From the NCBI GenBank assembly GCA_947372005.1, contig CANBRV010000106.1, forward strand, positions 1 through 7,400: DNA of 7,400 bases. The letters run 5' to 3'. The notes under the pieces were generated by a model that was given only the letters and a program-made list of their open reading frames with translations, ran no database searches and was not told the origin of the DNA. This DNA comes from Comamonadaceae bacterium. Lineage in GTDB: Bacteria; Pseudomonadota; Gammaproteobacteria; Burkholderiales; Burkholderiaceae_C. Within the stretch, counting starts at the first letter, position 1. Each line of letters begins with the position of its first letter. Shown here piece after piece: positions 1 through 6,004 of this stretch. The translations under genes and the position numbers were made by a program.

Positions 1-458
1 GCCAAATAAATCATGATGCCCGCGACCACGCAGGCCAAGGCCTTCAAGCCATCGTGCGCCAACTCTTCGCCAACTTGTGGGCCGACAAATTCGGTTCGGC
101 GCATCACCACATCGGCAGCATCTACTTTGAGTGCGGACATGACCTTGTCTGACTGCTGCGCCGAACTGACGCCTTTTTGCGCAGGCAAACGAATCATCAC
201 ATCGCGCGAGTTACCAAAATTCTGCACTTGGATGTCGGTGTAGCCAAGGCTAGAGACGGTGTTTCGTACCTTCGTCAAATCAGCCGCTTGGGAATAGCTG
301 ACCTCCATTACCGTGCCGCCCGTGAACTCTACGGATAAATGCAAGCCGTTGTAAAACAAGAAAAAGACAGCAGCTGCAAAGGTCAAAAACGAGATGACGT
401 TAAAGATCAACGCATGGCGCATGAACGGGATGTCTTTGTGGATCTTAAAAAATTCCAT
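1..458 (-). CDS. secF: SecF, protein translocase accessory subunit (N-terminal part, runs off the left edge)
   Basis: Inner-membrane subunit of the SecD-SecF complex, which uses the proton motive force to assist late steps of Sec-dependent export. The first 152 codons are present and the 3' part lies beyond base 1. After a short basic start (MEFFKIHKDIPFMRH) there is a first membrane segment at about residues 16-36. The periplasmic domain follows, opening with the SecF signature VEFTGGT at residues 43-49. The typical EFVGPQVGEEL stretch lies at about 123-133, and a second membrane segment begins near residue 138 as the window ends. The start at 458 is supported by an AAGGA at 468-472 (minus strand), 9 nt upstream. 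It lies 21 bp after the secD stop, so the two are cotranscribed. The opening is very like Burkholderiales SecF from memory. No frameshift or stop is seen in the visible part. Confidence 0.96.
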   Translation of the reverse strand, partial: MEFFKIHKDIPFMRHALIFNVISFLTFAAAVFFLFYNGLHLSVEFTGGTVMEVSYSQAADLTKVRNTVSSLGYTDIQVQNFGNSRDVMIRLPAQKGVSSAQQSDKVMSALKVDAADVVMRRTEFVGPQVGEELAHDGLKALACVVAGIMIYL

Positions 459-479
459 GATGTGTATTCCTTGTCGTAC

Positions 480-2339
480 TTATTTAGTTTCAGGCTTCCA
501 CACCGTACCAATGGATACTGTTTGCAGCTTCTTGCGACGTCCGTACCAAAGATTGACTAAGCCACGCGAGAACAGAACAGCAGAGAACATGCTGGTCAAA
601 ATGCCAAGGCAGTGCACCACCGCAAAGCCGCGCACAGGGCCTGAGCCAAAGGCAAGCAGCGCCAAACCAGCAATCAACGTGGTCACGTTGGAGTCCAAAA
701 TCGTCGCCCAAGCACGGTCGTAGCCCGTATGGATAGCAGCTTGTGGCGATGCGCCACTGCGCAGCTCCTCGCGCACGCGCTCGTTAATCAGCACGTTGGA
801 GTCAATGGCCATACCGAGCGCAAGCGCCATTGCCGCCACACCAGGCAAAGTCAATGTAGCTTGCAGCATCGAGAGTACCGCCAGTAGCAATAGCAAGTTA
901 ACTGCCAAAGCGATACTGGAGAACATACCAAACATCAAGTAATAAATACTCATGAAGGCCATGATGACAATGAAGCCCCACGTCACAGAGTTAAAGCCTT
1001 TTTCGATATTTTCTGCACCAAGCGAAGGTCCAATCGTGCGCTCTTCAATAATTTCCATTGGCGCAGCAAGTGAGCCTGCGCGTAACAAAAGCGCGAGGTC
1101 ATTGGCTTCAGTGATATTCATGGCACCTGAAATTTGGAAGCGATTGCCCAGTTCGGCTTGAATCACGGGAGCGGTAAGCACCTCTCCCTTGCCTTTTTCA
1201 AATAGTACGATGGCCATGCGCTTCTTTAAGTTTTCGCGGCTTACGTCACGCATGATGCGTCCGCCTTTGGCATCCACCGTTAGGTCGACCTTAGGCTGCT
1301 GATTTTGTTGGTCGATACCTGTTTGTGCATCGTTCAAGTTTTCACCCGTAATGATGACTTGCTTTTTCAAAATAACAGCACGGCCATCACGCTGGAACAT
1401 ACGATCCGAGCCAAACGGCACAGGTGCTTGCCCAAGTTCGGCCAAACGCCCCTCAGTACTTTCGTCTACCAAGCGCATCTCTAAGGTAGCGGTGCGACCC
1501 AAAATATCTTTGGCCTTGGCCGTGTCTTGCACACCAGGCAATTGCACCACGATGCGATCTACGCCTTGCTGCGCAATCACGGGTTCAGACACACCTAGCT
1601 CGTTGATACGGTTGTGCAGTGTGGTGATATTTTGTTTGAGTGCTTGCTCTTGCAGTTTGATGACGGCTGTTGGTTTAGGCGTCAGTGTGAGTTTGAACTC
1701 TGTTCCATCGGGCGTGACGGTGGCTTCGTAATCTTGCAACTGATCTTGAACCACATCTTTGGCGGCATTCAAAATAGCCATTTCACGGAACTTGATTTCT
1801 ACATTGTTTTTATCGCGCGTAATGCCGCTGTGGCGAACATTTTTATCGCGCAGTAAAGTTCTCAGATCGTTGGACGTTGACTCTGCTTTTTTAGAGATCA
1901 CATCTTTCATATCCACTTGCAGCATGAAGTGGACGCCGCCGCGCAAGTCCAACCCCAAGTACATGGGCGATGCGTGCAGCGCTGCAAGCCATTTGGGCGT
2001 GCGTGGCACCAAGTTAAGCGCAACGATGTAGTTAGCGTCGTTGTTATCAGGCACCAGCACTTTTTGCAAGGCATCTTTTGCTTTAAGTTGGCTATCCGTG
2101 TCTTTTAGCCGAGCCTTAATGGACGCGCCTTCTAACGCGATCGTATCCGCCGCCACCCCTGCGTCCTTGAGGGTTTGCTCAACCTTGCCAAGCAAGGCTG
2201 TGTCAACTTTGCTGCTAGCACGCAAAGATGACACCTGTACAGCAGGTGCTTCACCATATAAATTGGGCAGAGCATAAAGAACGGAGATCAGTAACACCAC
2301 ACCAATGATGATGTACTTCCAAAGCGGATAACGATTCAT
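480..2339 (-). CDS. secD: SecD, protein translocase accessory subunit
   Basis: Large subunit of the SecDF proton-driven export motor in the inner membrane. The protein has 619 residues, a normal length for proteobacterial SecD. One N-terminal membrane segment lies at about residues 8-25. The large periplasmic P1 region follows, with the conserved LGLDLRGGVHF at about 128-138 and the ferredoxin-like part continuing to about 440. Five C-terminal membrane segments run from about 450 to 598. The conserved AIDSNVLINERVREEL lies at about 511-526; D513 matches the aspartate needed for proton movement in known SecD proteins (D519 in E. coli). The start at 2339 is supported by GAGG at 2345-2348 (minus strand), 5 nt upstream. 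The gene lies 21 bp after the yajC stop and 21 bp before secF, forming a tight yajC-secD-secF unit. It is intact. Confidence 0.98.
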   Translation of the reverse strand: MNRYPLWKYIIIGVVLLISVLYALPNLYGEAPAVQVSSLRASSKVDTALLGKVEQTLKDAGVAADTIALEGASIKARLKDTDSQLKAKDALQKVLVPDNNDANYIVALNLVPRTPKWLAALHASPMYLGLDLRGGVHFMLQVDMKDVISKKAESTSNDLRTLLRDKNVRHSGITRDKNNVEIKFREMAILNAAKDVVQDQLQDYEATVTPDGTEFKLTLTPKPTAVIKLQEQALKQNITTLHNRINELGVSEPVIAQQGVDRIVVQLPGVQDTAKAKDILGRTATLEMRLVDESTEGRLAELGQAPVPFGSDRMFQRDGRAVILKKQVIITGENLNDAQTGIDQQNQQPKVDLTVDAKGGRIMRDVSRENLKKRMAIVLFEKGKGEVLTAPVIQAELGNRFQISGAMNITEANDLALLLRAGSLAAPMEIIEERTIGPSLGAENIEKGFNSVTWGFIVIMAFMSIYYLMFGMFSSIALAVNLLLLLAVLSMLQATLTLPGVAAMALALGMAIDSNVLINERVREELRSGASPQAAIHTGYDRAWATILDSNVTTLIAGLALLAFGSGPVRGFAVVHCLGILTSMFSAVLFSRGLVNLWYGRRKKLQTVSIGTVWKPETK

Positions 2340-2360
2340 AAAAACCTCAAGAACTCAAAG

Positions 2361-2699
2361 TTAAGCGCGTGTGCCTTTTGGCAAAATTTGAGCAATCGCA
2401 AAGCGCTGGATTTGCATTTCAACGCCAGAGGCCACTTCAAGCGTCACGATGGAGTCGCCCATCTTGGTAATCGTGCCGATGATGCCGCCAGCGGTTGCGA
2501 CTTCGTCGCCTTTGGCGAGCGCATCCAGCATGGCTTTGGTTTCTTTTTGGCGCTTCATTTGTGGGCGAATCATGACAAAGTACAGCACCACAAACATCAA
2601 GACCAATGGCAGCATGCCTTGCAAAGAACCCATGATGCCGTCGCCAGTAGATGCGGCTGCGGCAGGTGCGGTTTGAGCGATAGCTGAAGAAATAAACAT
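2361..2699 (-). CDS. yajC: YajC, Sec translocon accessory protein
   Basis: Small single-pass inner-membrane protein that associates with SecDF and SecYEG; its exact role is still unsettled. The protein has 112 residues, close to the 110 of E. coli YajC. A short N-terminus (MFISSAIAQT) and an Ala-rich stretch lead to one membrane segment at about residues 25-44. The family hallmark FVMIRPQMKRQKE follows at 41-53, then the cytoplasmic YajC domain with LAKGDEVATAGGIIGTI at about 61-77. An in-frame ATG at 2738 would add 13 hydrophobic residues, but it sits in the loop of the upstream terminator. The ATG at 2699 has a good GGAG 5 nt upstream and gives the usual YajC N-terminus, so 2699 is chosen. 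This is the first gene of the yajC-secD-secF unit. In many proteobacteria it follows tgt, whereas here lipA is upstream. Confidence 0.96.
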   Translation of the reverse strand: MFISSAIAQTAPAAAASTGDGIMGSLQGMLPLVLMFVVLYFVMIRPQMKRQKETKAMLDALAKGDEVATAGGIIGTITKMGDSIVTLEVASGVEMQIQRFAIAQILPKGTRA

Positions 2700-2704
2700 G
2701 AAAA

Positions 2705-2708
2705 CTCC
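2705..2708 (-). promoter_or_regulatory. Shine-Dalgarno of yajC, decides its start
   Basis: GGAG on the minus strand, separated by 5 nt from the ATG at 2699. It supports the short YajC over a 13-residue longer reading from the ATG at 2738, which has no ribosome binding site and lies within the terminator hairpin. Confidence 0.8.
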
Positions 2709-2716
2709 AATAATTG

Positions 2717-2751
2717 AAAATAAAAAGCAACCACGCATTTTAGGTGGTTGC
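2717..2751 (-). terminator. Intrinsic terminator after lipA
   Basis: On the minus strand, GCAACCAC (2751-2744) pairs perfectly with GTGGTTGC (2734-2727) across a 9-nt loop. It is followed directly by TTTTTATTTT (2726-2717). An 8-bp stem plus a T-rich tract is a classic Rho-independent terminator. It starts 27 nt after the lipA stop and should end the lipA transcript. The T-run ends only 17 nt before the yajC start codon, so any yajC mRNA must either read through it or start within or just after it. The opposite strand has an imperfect A-to-T run and would be a poor terminator. Confidence 0.85.
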
Positions 2752-2777
2752 CGGCAAAGCTAAAGATTAGCTATTGT

Positions 2778-3758
2778 TCACACCAACACGCCATGCGCCT
2801 GTTGATCTGCATGGTACGAACTGCGAACCATCGCCCCCACAGCTGCATGGCTAAAGCCCATTTCATACGCCTTCGCCTCAAACATTTTGAACGTATCGGG
2901 ATGGACATAGCGGCGCACGGGCAAGTGGCTGCTGGATGGTGCGAGGTATTGCCCAATGGTGAGCATGTCGATGTGGTGATCGCGCATGTCCTGCATGACT
3001 TGCAAAATCTCTTCGTCGGTCTCGCCAAGGCCCACCATAATGCCGCTCTTCGTTGGCACGCTGGGGTGTAGCGCTTTAAACTTTTTGAGTAAATTGAGGC
3101 TGAATTGATAGTCCGAACCTGGGCGTGCTTCTTTGTACAGACGCGGCGCAGTCTCTAGGTTGTGGTTCATCACATCGGGCGGTGCGAGCTTCAAAATCTC
3201 TAGCGCACGGTCGTCGCGGCCTCTAAAGTCGGGCACTAAGATTTCGATTTGCGTGGTGGGCGAGAGTTCGCGCACGGCACGGATGCAATCGACAAAATGC
3301 TGCGAGCCGCCATCGCGCAAGTCGTCGCGGTCAACGGATGTAATCACCACGTATTTGAGTTTGAGCGCGGCAATGGTCTTGGCAAGATTGTGCGGTTCAT
3401 TTACATCCAGCGGATCAGGCCTGCCATGTCCCACATCGCAAAATGGGCAGCGCCGCGTGCACTTGTCGCCCATGATCATGAAGGTTGCCGTGCCCTTGCC
3501 AAAGCACTCGCCAATGTTGGGGCATGAGGCTTCTTCGCAGACAGTATTGAGTTTGTTCTCGCGCAGGATTTTTTTGATCTCGTTAAACCGCGTCGAGGCT
3601 GAGCCTGCTTTCACGCGAATCCAGTCGGGCTTTTTGAGCACCTCGGCCTGCACCACCTTGACGGGAATGCGTGACAGCTTGGCCCCGGCTTTTTGCTTGG
3701 CAAGCGGGTTGTAGGTTTCAACCGATTGCGCGGTGCGGACGACTTCTTGTGTACTCAT
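2778..3758 (-). CDS. lipA: Lipoyl synthase (radical SAM, 4Fe-4S)
   Basis: Inserts two sulfur atoms into protein-bound octanoyl chains, making the lipoyl cofactor of pyruvate and 2-oxoglutarate dehydrogenases and the glycine cleavage H protein; cytoplasmic. The protein has 326 residues (E. coli LipA has 321). The auxiliary-cluster motif CX4CX5C is at C74, C79 and C85. The radical-SAM motif CX3CX2C is at C100, C104 and C107. The C-terminal RSSY motif at 312-315 supplies the serine ligand of the auxiliary cluster. Other conserved stretches are FGKGTATFMIMGDKCTRRC, VITSVDRDDLRDGG and NHNLET. All key residues are present. The start at 3758 gives an N-terminus like other Burkholderiales LipA proteins, and the next in-frame Met is residue 94, too late. 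No Shine-Dalgarno is visible. A terminator follows the gene. The partner gene lipB is not next to it: tonB diverges upstream and yajC follows. Confidence 0.98.
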   Translation of the reverse strand: MSTQEVVRTAQSVETYNPLAKQKAGAKLSRIPVKVVQAEVLKKPDWIRVKAGSASTRFNEIKKILRENKLNTVCEEASCPNIGECFGKGTATFMIMGDKCTRRCPFCDVGHGRPDPLDVNEPHNLAKTIAALKLKYVVITSVDRDDLRDGGSQHFVDCIRAVRELSPTTQIEILVPDFRGRDDRALEILKLAPPDVMNHNLETAPRLYKEARPGSDYQFSLNLLKKFKALHPSVPTKSGIMVGLGETDEEILQVMQDMRDHHIDMLTIGQYLAPSSSHLPVRRYVHPDTFKMFEAKAYEMGFSHAAVGAMVRSSYHADQQAHGVLV

Positions 3759-3781
3759 CGTTGGATTTTACAATCGCACCT
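3759..3781. promoter_or_regulatory. Putative divergent promoter region between lipA and tonB
   Basis: This 23-bp gap separates the two divergent start codons. On the plus strand TACAAT (3769-3774) matches the sigma-70 -10 consensus at 5 of 6 positions; seven bases later comes A3782 of the tonB ATG. A weak -35 candidate, TTGTGT (3747-3752), lies 16 bp upstream inside lipA. On the minus strand TAAAAT (3770-3765) also matches 5 of 6, and six bases later comes A3758 of the lipA ATG; no good -35 is seen for it. The hexamers overlap by 2 bp. The geometry would give leaderless or nearly leaderless mRNAs, in keeping with the lack of a Shine-Dalgarno for either gene. No Fur-box-like sequence is visible. 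This is inferred from sequence alone. Confidence 0.4.
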
Positions 3782-4495
3782 ATGCCGACCATGCCCATGC
3801 GCACAGACCCCTATGCCAGAACCCCAGCCAAGTTATCCAAGACTGGCAAAACTTTTGCGTTGGTGCTGGCGCTGCACGTGGGGCTTTTAATGTTTGCGCA
3901 AACGCTTTGGCAGCAACATTCGCCTACGCCTTTGCGCGAGGTGGTTACGGCGGCTCTTGTGCCGATGTTTCAAGATGCGCCAGTGCCTGCACCTGTGACT
4001 CCGCCGACTACTTTGCGGCCGCCAGAACCCGCCAAAACACCACCCGCCCCGCAGGCCTCACCGGCTATACCTTCCCAAATGCCCGCCCCCGTAAACCAAG
4101 CACCATCTGCCTTGCCAGCCATTACGGCTGCGCCAGCAGCTGTGGCCATGCCTGCGGCCACAGCGCCTGCCACGCCAGCACCCGTTGCGCTTGCCGCACC
4201 TGCCCGCCCACCTGTGCTGGTAGCCGCTGCTGCGCGTATGGATTCGTGCGCTAAGCCGCACTATCCGCCTGCGTCTGAGCGGCTGCATGAGGAGGGCGTG
4301 GTGAGCCTCAAGTTTTTAATCAGTGAAAATGGGCAAGTATTGAGTGGTAGCGTGGAAAAATCGAGCGGCTACAAAAGGCTAGATGATGCAGCGCTGGCTG
4401 CCCTTACCTTGTGCAAATTTAGACCTGCCACGGTGGACGGTAAGCCGAGGCAAGAGTGGTCAGCTCTGCGGTACCGATGGGAACTTAACGATTAG
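3782..4495 (+). CDS. tonB: TonB-family energy transducer
   Basis: Periplasm-spanning protein anchored in the inner membrane. It transmits proton-motive energy from ExbB-ExbD to outer-membrane TonB-dependent transporters for siderophores, cobalamin, haem or sugars; the client transporter is not in the window. With the start at 3782 it has 237 residues. A single membrane anchor lies at about 24-43 and contains a histidine (H32), as TonB anchors usually do. A Pro/Ala-rich linker spans about 48-145. The TonB C-terminal domain covers about 156-235, with HYPPASERLHEEG, VSLKFLISENG, SSGYKRLDDAAL and CKFRPATVDG. Two cysteines (C156, C211) flank this domain. The start is uncertain: ATGs at 3782, 3791 and 3797 are in frame, none has a clear Shine-Dalgarno, and earlier GTG or TTG starts are possible. 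exbB follows directly, which supports the assignment. Confidence 0.92.
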   Translation: MPTMPMRTDPYARTPAKLSKTGKTFALVLALHVGLLMFAQTLWQQHSPTPLREVVTAALVPMFQDAPVPAPVTPPTTLRPPEPAKTPPAPQASPAIPSQMPAPVNQAPSALPAITAAPAAVAMPAATAPATPAPVALAAPARPPVLVAAAARMDSCAKPHYPPASERLHEEGVVSLKFLISENGQVLSGSVEKSSGYKRLDDAALAALTLCKFRPATVDGKPRQEWSALRYRWELND

Positions 4496-4497
4496 GA
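4494..4497 (+). promoter_or_regulatory. Shine-Dalgarno of exbB, overlapping the tonB stop
   Basis: AGGA overlaps the last two bases of the tonB TAG stop. It directly abuts an ATG at 4498 with no spacing, but lies 6 nt before the ATG at 4504, so 4504 is the better start. The overlap with the stop codon suggests that exbB translation is coupled to tonB. Confidence 0.75.
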
Positions 4498-4503
4498 ATG
4501 CAT

Positions 4504-5133
4504 ATGAATATAGATAACCCTTATGGATTGATGGCGCTGTGGGCGCAGGGTGATTGGGTCGCAAAGGCCACACTCTTGGTGCTGGCGATCATGAGTCTTG
4601 GCTCGTGGACGATTATTTTGACCAAATCTTTAGAGCAGCAAAAGCTCAAAAAACAGGCTACGCAAGTCGATGCTTCGTTTTGGCATGCTGCCAGTTTGGC
4701 AGAGGGCGCCGAGCAGTTGCCCGCTGATAGCACTTACCGTTACGTCGCCGAATCGGCATTGACAACGGAGCACCGCGGTCGTACCTGCGAGCAAAGTATT
4801 GAGCGAGCGTTGGCTAAGGTGCAAAGCCGTTGGTCAGATGGCATGACGTTTTTGGCCACCGTCGGCTCTACTGCGCCATTTGTTGGATTGTTTGGCACGG
4901 TGTGGGGCATCTACAACGCGCTCGTCAAAATCGGCGTGTCGGGGCAAGCGAGTATTGATAAGGTGGCAGGTCCTGTGGGCGAAGCGCTCATCATGACGGC
5001 GCTGGGCTTGGCGGTGGCGGTGCCTGCGGTGCTGGGCTACAACTGGCTGGTGCGCCGTAATAAACTGGGGATGGAGCACTTGCGCGAGTTTGGTTCGGAT
5101 GTGCACTCCACGCTAGAGCCTGCAAAAAAATAA
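4504..5133 (+). CDS. exbB: ExbB (MotA/TolQ/ExbB proton channel family)
   Basis: Inner-membrane subunit that forms, with ExbD, the proton-driven motor energising TonB. The protein has 209 residues from the ATG at 4504, chosen by its Shine-Dalgarno; the ATG at 4498 would add only two residues. Three membrane segments lie at about 20-40, 114-140 and 157-183, with the large cytoplasmic loop between the first two. The hallmark GSTAPFVGLFGTVWGIYNAL is at 121-140. GPVGEALIMTALGLAVAVPA follows at 156-175. T132, E160 and T165 fall at the spacing of E. coli ExbB T148, E176 and T181, the polar residues lining the ion path. TolQ is the main alternative, but the tonB gene upstream and the exbD genes downstream, with no tolA, tolB or pal, favour ExbB. 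It ends 11 bp before the first exbD. Confidence 0.95.
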   Translation: MNIDNPYGLMALWAQGDWVAKATLLVLAIMSLGSWTIILTKSLEQQKLKKQATQVDASFWHAASLAEGAEQLPADSTYRYVAESALTTEHRGRTCEQSIERALAKVQSRWSDGMTFLATVGSTAPFVGLFGTVWGIYNALVKIGVSGQASIDKVAGPVGEALIMTALGLAVAVPAVLGYNWLVRRNKLGMEHLREFGSDVHSTLEPAKK

Positions 5134-5144
5134 GCGCAAGTTCT

Positions 5145-5561
5145 ATGGCTTTGCCTTACCGAGCAGCCGCTGACGAGACGGCGATTTCTGAAATCAACAC
5201 CACGCCGCTAGTGGACGTGATGCTTGTGCTACTCATTATCTTTTTGATCACGATTCCTGTGGTGACGACTTCGATCAAGGTTGATCTACCCAAAGAATCG
5301 AACACCGTGCGCGAAACCAAGCCTGAAAACATTGTGGTGTCGGTCGATAGCATGGGACGCATCTTTTGGTACGACACACCCATCACAAGCGCAGACCTCG
5401 GCAAGCGTTTATCTGGCGTGGCTTTCAAGCAACCACAGCCCGAAGTTCAGATTCGTGGTGACGGCAATGCGGACTACAAAAGCGTCGGACAGATTGTGAG
5501 TGCCGCTCGCGCCGCAGGCATTACCCATGTGGGATTTATTACGGAGCCGGCTGCCAAATGA
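5145..5561 (+). CDS. exbD: ExbD, first copy (ExbD/TolR family)
   Basis: Partner of ExbB in the TonB motor: one inner-membrane segment with a periplasmic domain. The protein has 138 residues, close to E. coli ExbD (141). A short cytoplasmic N-terminus leads into SEINTTPLVDVMLVLL at 15-30. D24 matches the essential membrane aspartate (D25 in E. coli). The membrane helix runs to about residue 43. The periplasmic ExbD/TolR domain covers about 60-133, with QPEVQIRGDGNADY and a final alpha/beta element near GITHVGF. No clear Shine-Dalgarno precedes the ATG, so reinitiation after exbB, 11 bp upstream, is likely. Its TGA overlaps the start of the second exbD by 4 nt. It is intact. Confidence 0.95.
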   Translation: MALPYRAAADETAISEINTTPLVDVMLVLLIIFLITIPVVTTSIKVDLPKESNTVRETKPENIVVSVDSMGRIFWYDTPITSADLGKRLSGVAFKQPQPEVQIRGDGNADYKSVGQIVSAARAAGITHVGFITEPAAK

Positions 5562-6004
5562 GTATGAAATTAGCGTCTGATTCCGATTCTTTTGATGATC
5601 AGCCGATGTCGGAGATGAATACCACGCCGCTCATCGATGTCATGCTGGTGCTCTTGGTCATGCTCATCATCACGATTCCAATGCAGCTGCATTCGGTCAA
5701 CATGAATATGCCAAAAGCAGCTGTAAGTGCGCCAAGGCAAAAGCCGCAGATCATCAAAATTGACATTGATGCCAATAGCCAAATTTTGTGGAATGGCGAA
5801 CTGCTTGCTGACACAGCCTTGCTGCAAGCCAATCTAGATAAGGCTTCCCAAGCATCTGCCGATGTAGATGGGCAACCTGAAATTCATATCAAACCTAGCA
5901 ACACAGCTAAATACGACAAAGTTGCCGCCGTGCTGGCTGCGGCGCAGCGAGCAGGGCTGAAGAAAATTGGTATGGTGAGTTCGGGTGTGAGTGCCGGGCT
6001 ATGA
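5558..6004 (+). CDS. ExbD, second tandem copy (ExbD/TolR family)
   Basis: Second ExbD-like protein, 148 residues, downstream of the first and overlapping it by an ATGA. It keeps the core SEMNTTPLIDVMLVLL at 18-33 with the membrane aspartate at D27, then a helix to about residue 45 and a periplasmic domain ending near GLKKIGMV. Outside the N-terminal core it diverges clearly from the first copy, sharing mainly the QPE-hydrophobic-x-I and Y-x-x-V positions in the periplasmic part. It is therefore an old paralogue rather than a fresh duplication. Tandem exbD1-exbD2 genes are known in some proteobacteria, such as Xanthomonas, where the two copies are not fully interchangeable. Whether this copy joins the same ExbB motor or serves particular transporters cannot be read from the sequence. 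Its stop overlaps the glk start (ATGA). Confidence 0.92.
   Translation: MSMKLASDSDSFDDQPMSEMNTTPLIDVMLVLLVMLIITIPMQLHSVNMNMPKAAVSAPRQKPQIIKIDIDANSQILWNGELLADTALLQANLDKASQASADVDGQPEIHIKPSNTAKYDKVAAVLAAAQRAGLKKIGMVSSGVSAGL

Noticed and set aside
2700..2738. A longer YajC starting at 2738 with 13 extra hydrophobic residues
   Set aside because: That ATG is in the terminator loop with no Shine-Dalgarno. The ATG at 2699 has GGAG 5 nt upstream and gives the usual family N-terminus.
3133..3714. A 193-codon open frame on the plus strand opposite lipA
   Set aside because: It lies wholly antisense to an unmistakable, intact lipA, has no recognisable domain and no ribosome binding site. It is a shadow of lipA codon use.
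3671..3781. TonB start at 3671, inside lipA on the opposite strand
   Set aside because: It would add 37 residues unlike a TonB N-terminus and overlap lipA by almost 90 bp. Starts at 3782-3797 leave a normal short cytoplasmic tail before the anchor.
3759..3781. A Fur box controlling the tonB operon
   Set aside because: I looked for a GATAATGATAATCATTATC-like pattern in the gap and found none. Regulation by iron cannot be claimed from this sequence.
4139..4164. A 9-bp GC-rich perfect inverted repeat (GCTGTGGCC / GGCCACAGC, 8-nt loop) inside tonB
   Set aside because: There is no T-run on either strand, so it is not an intrinsic terminator. It falls in the Ala/Pro linker, where repetitive GCN and CCN codons readily create such symmetry.
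3970..4288. Open frames on the minus strand and in another plus frame across the tonB linker
   Set aside because: Low-complexity Pro/Ala coding stays open in several frames. The Gly/Ala- and Arg-rich products have no family resemblance, and the TonB frame has clear domains.
4498..4503. exbB start at 4498
   Set aside because: The AGGA directly abuts this ATG with no spacing. The ATG at 4504 has the proper 6-nt spacing.
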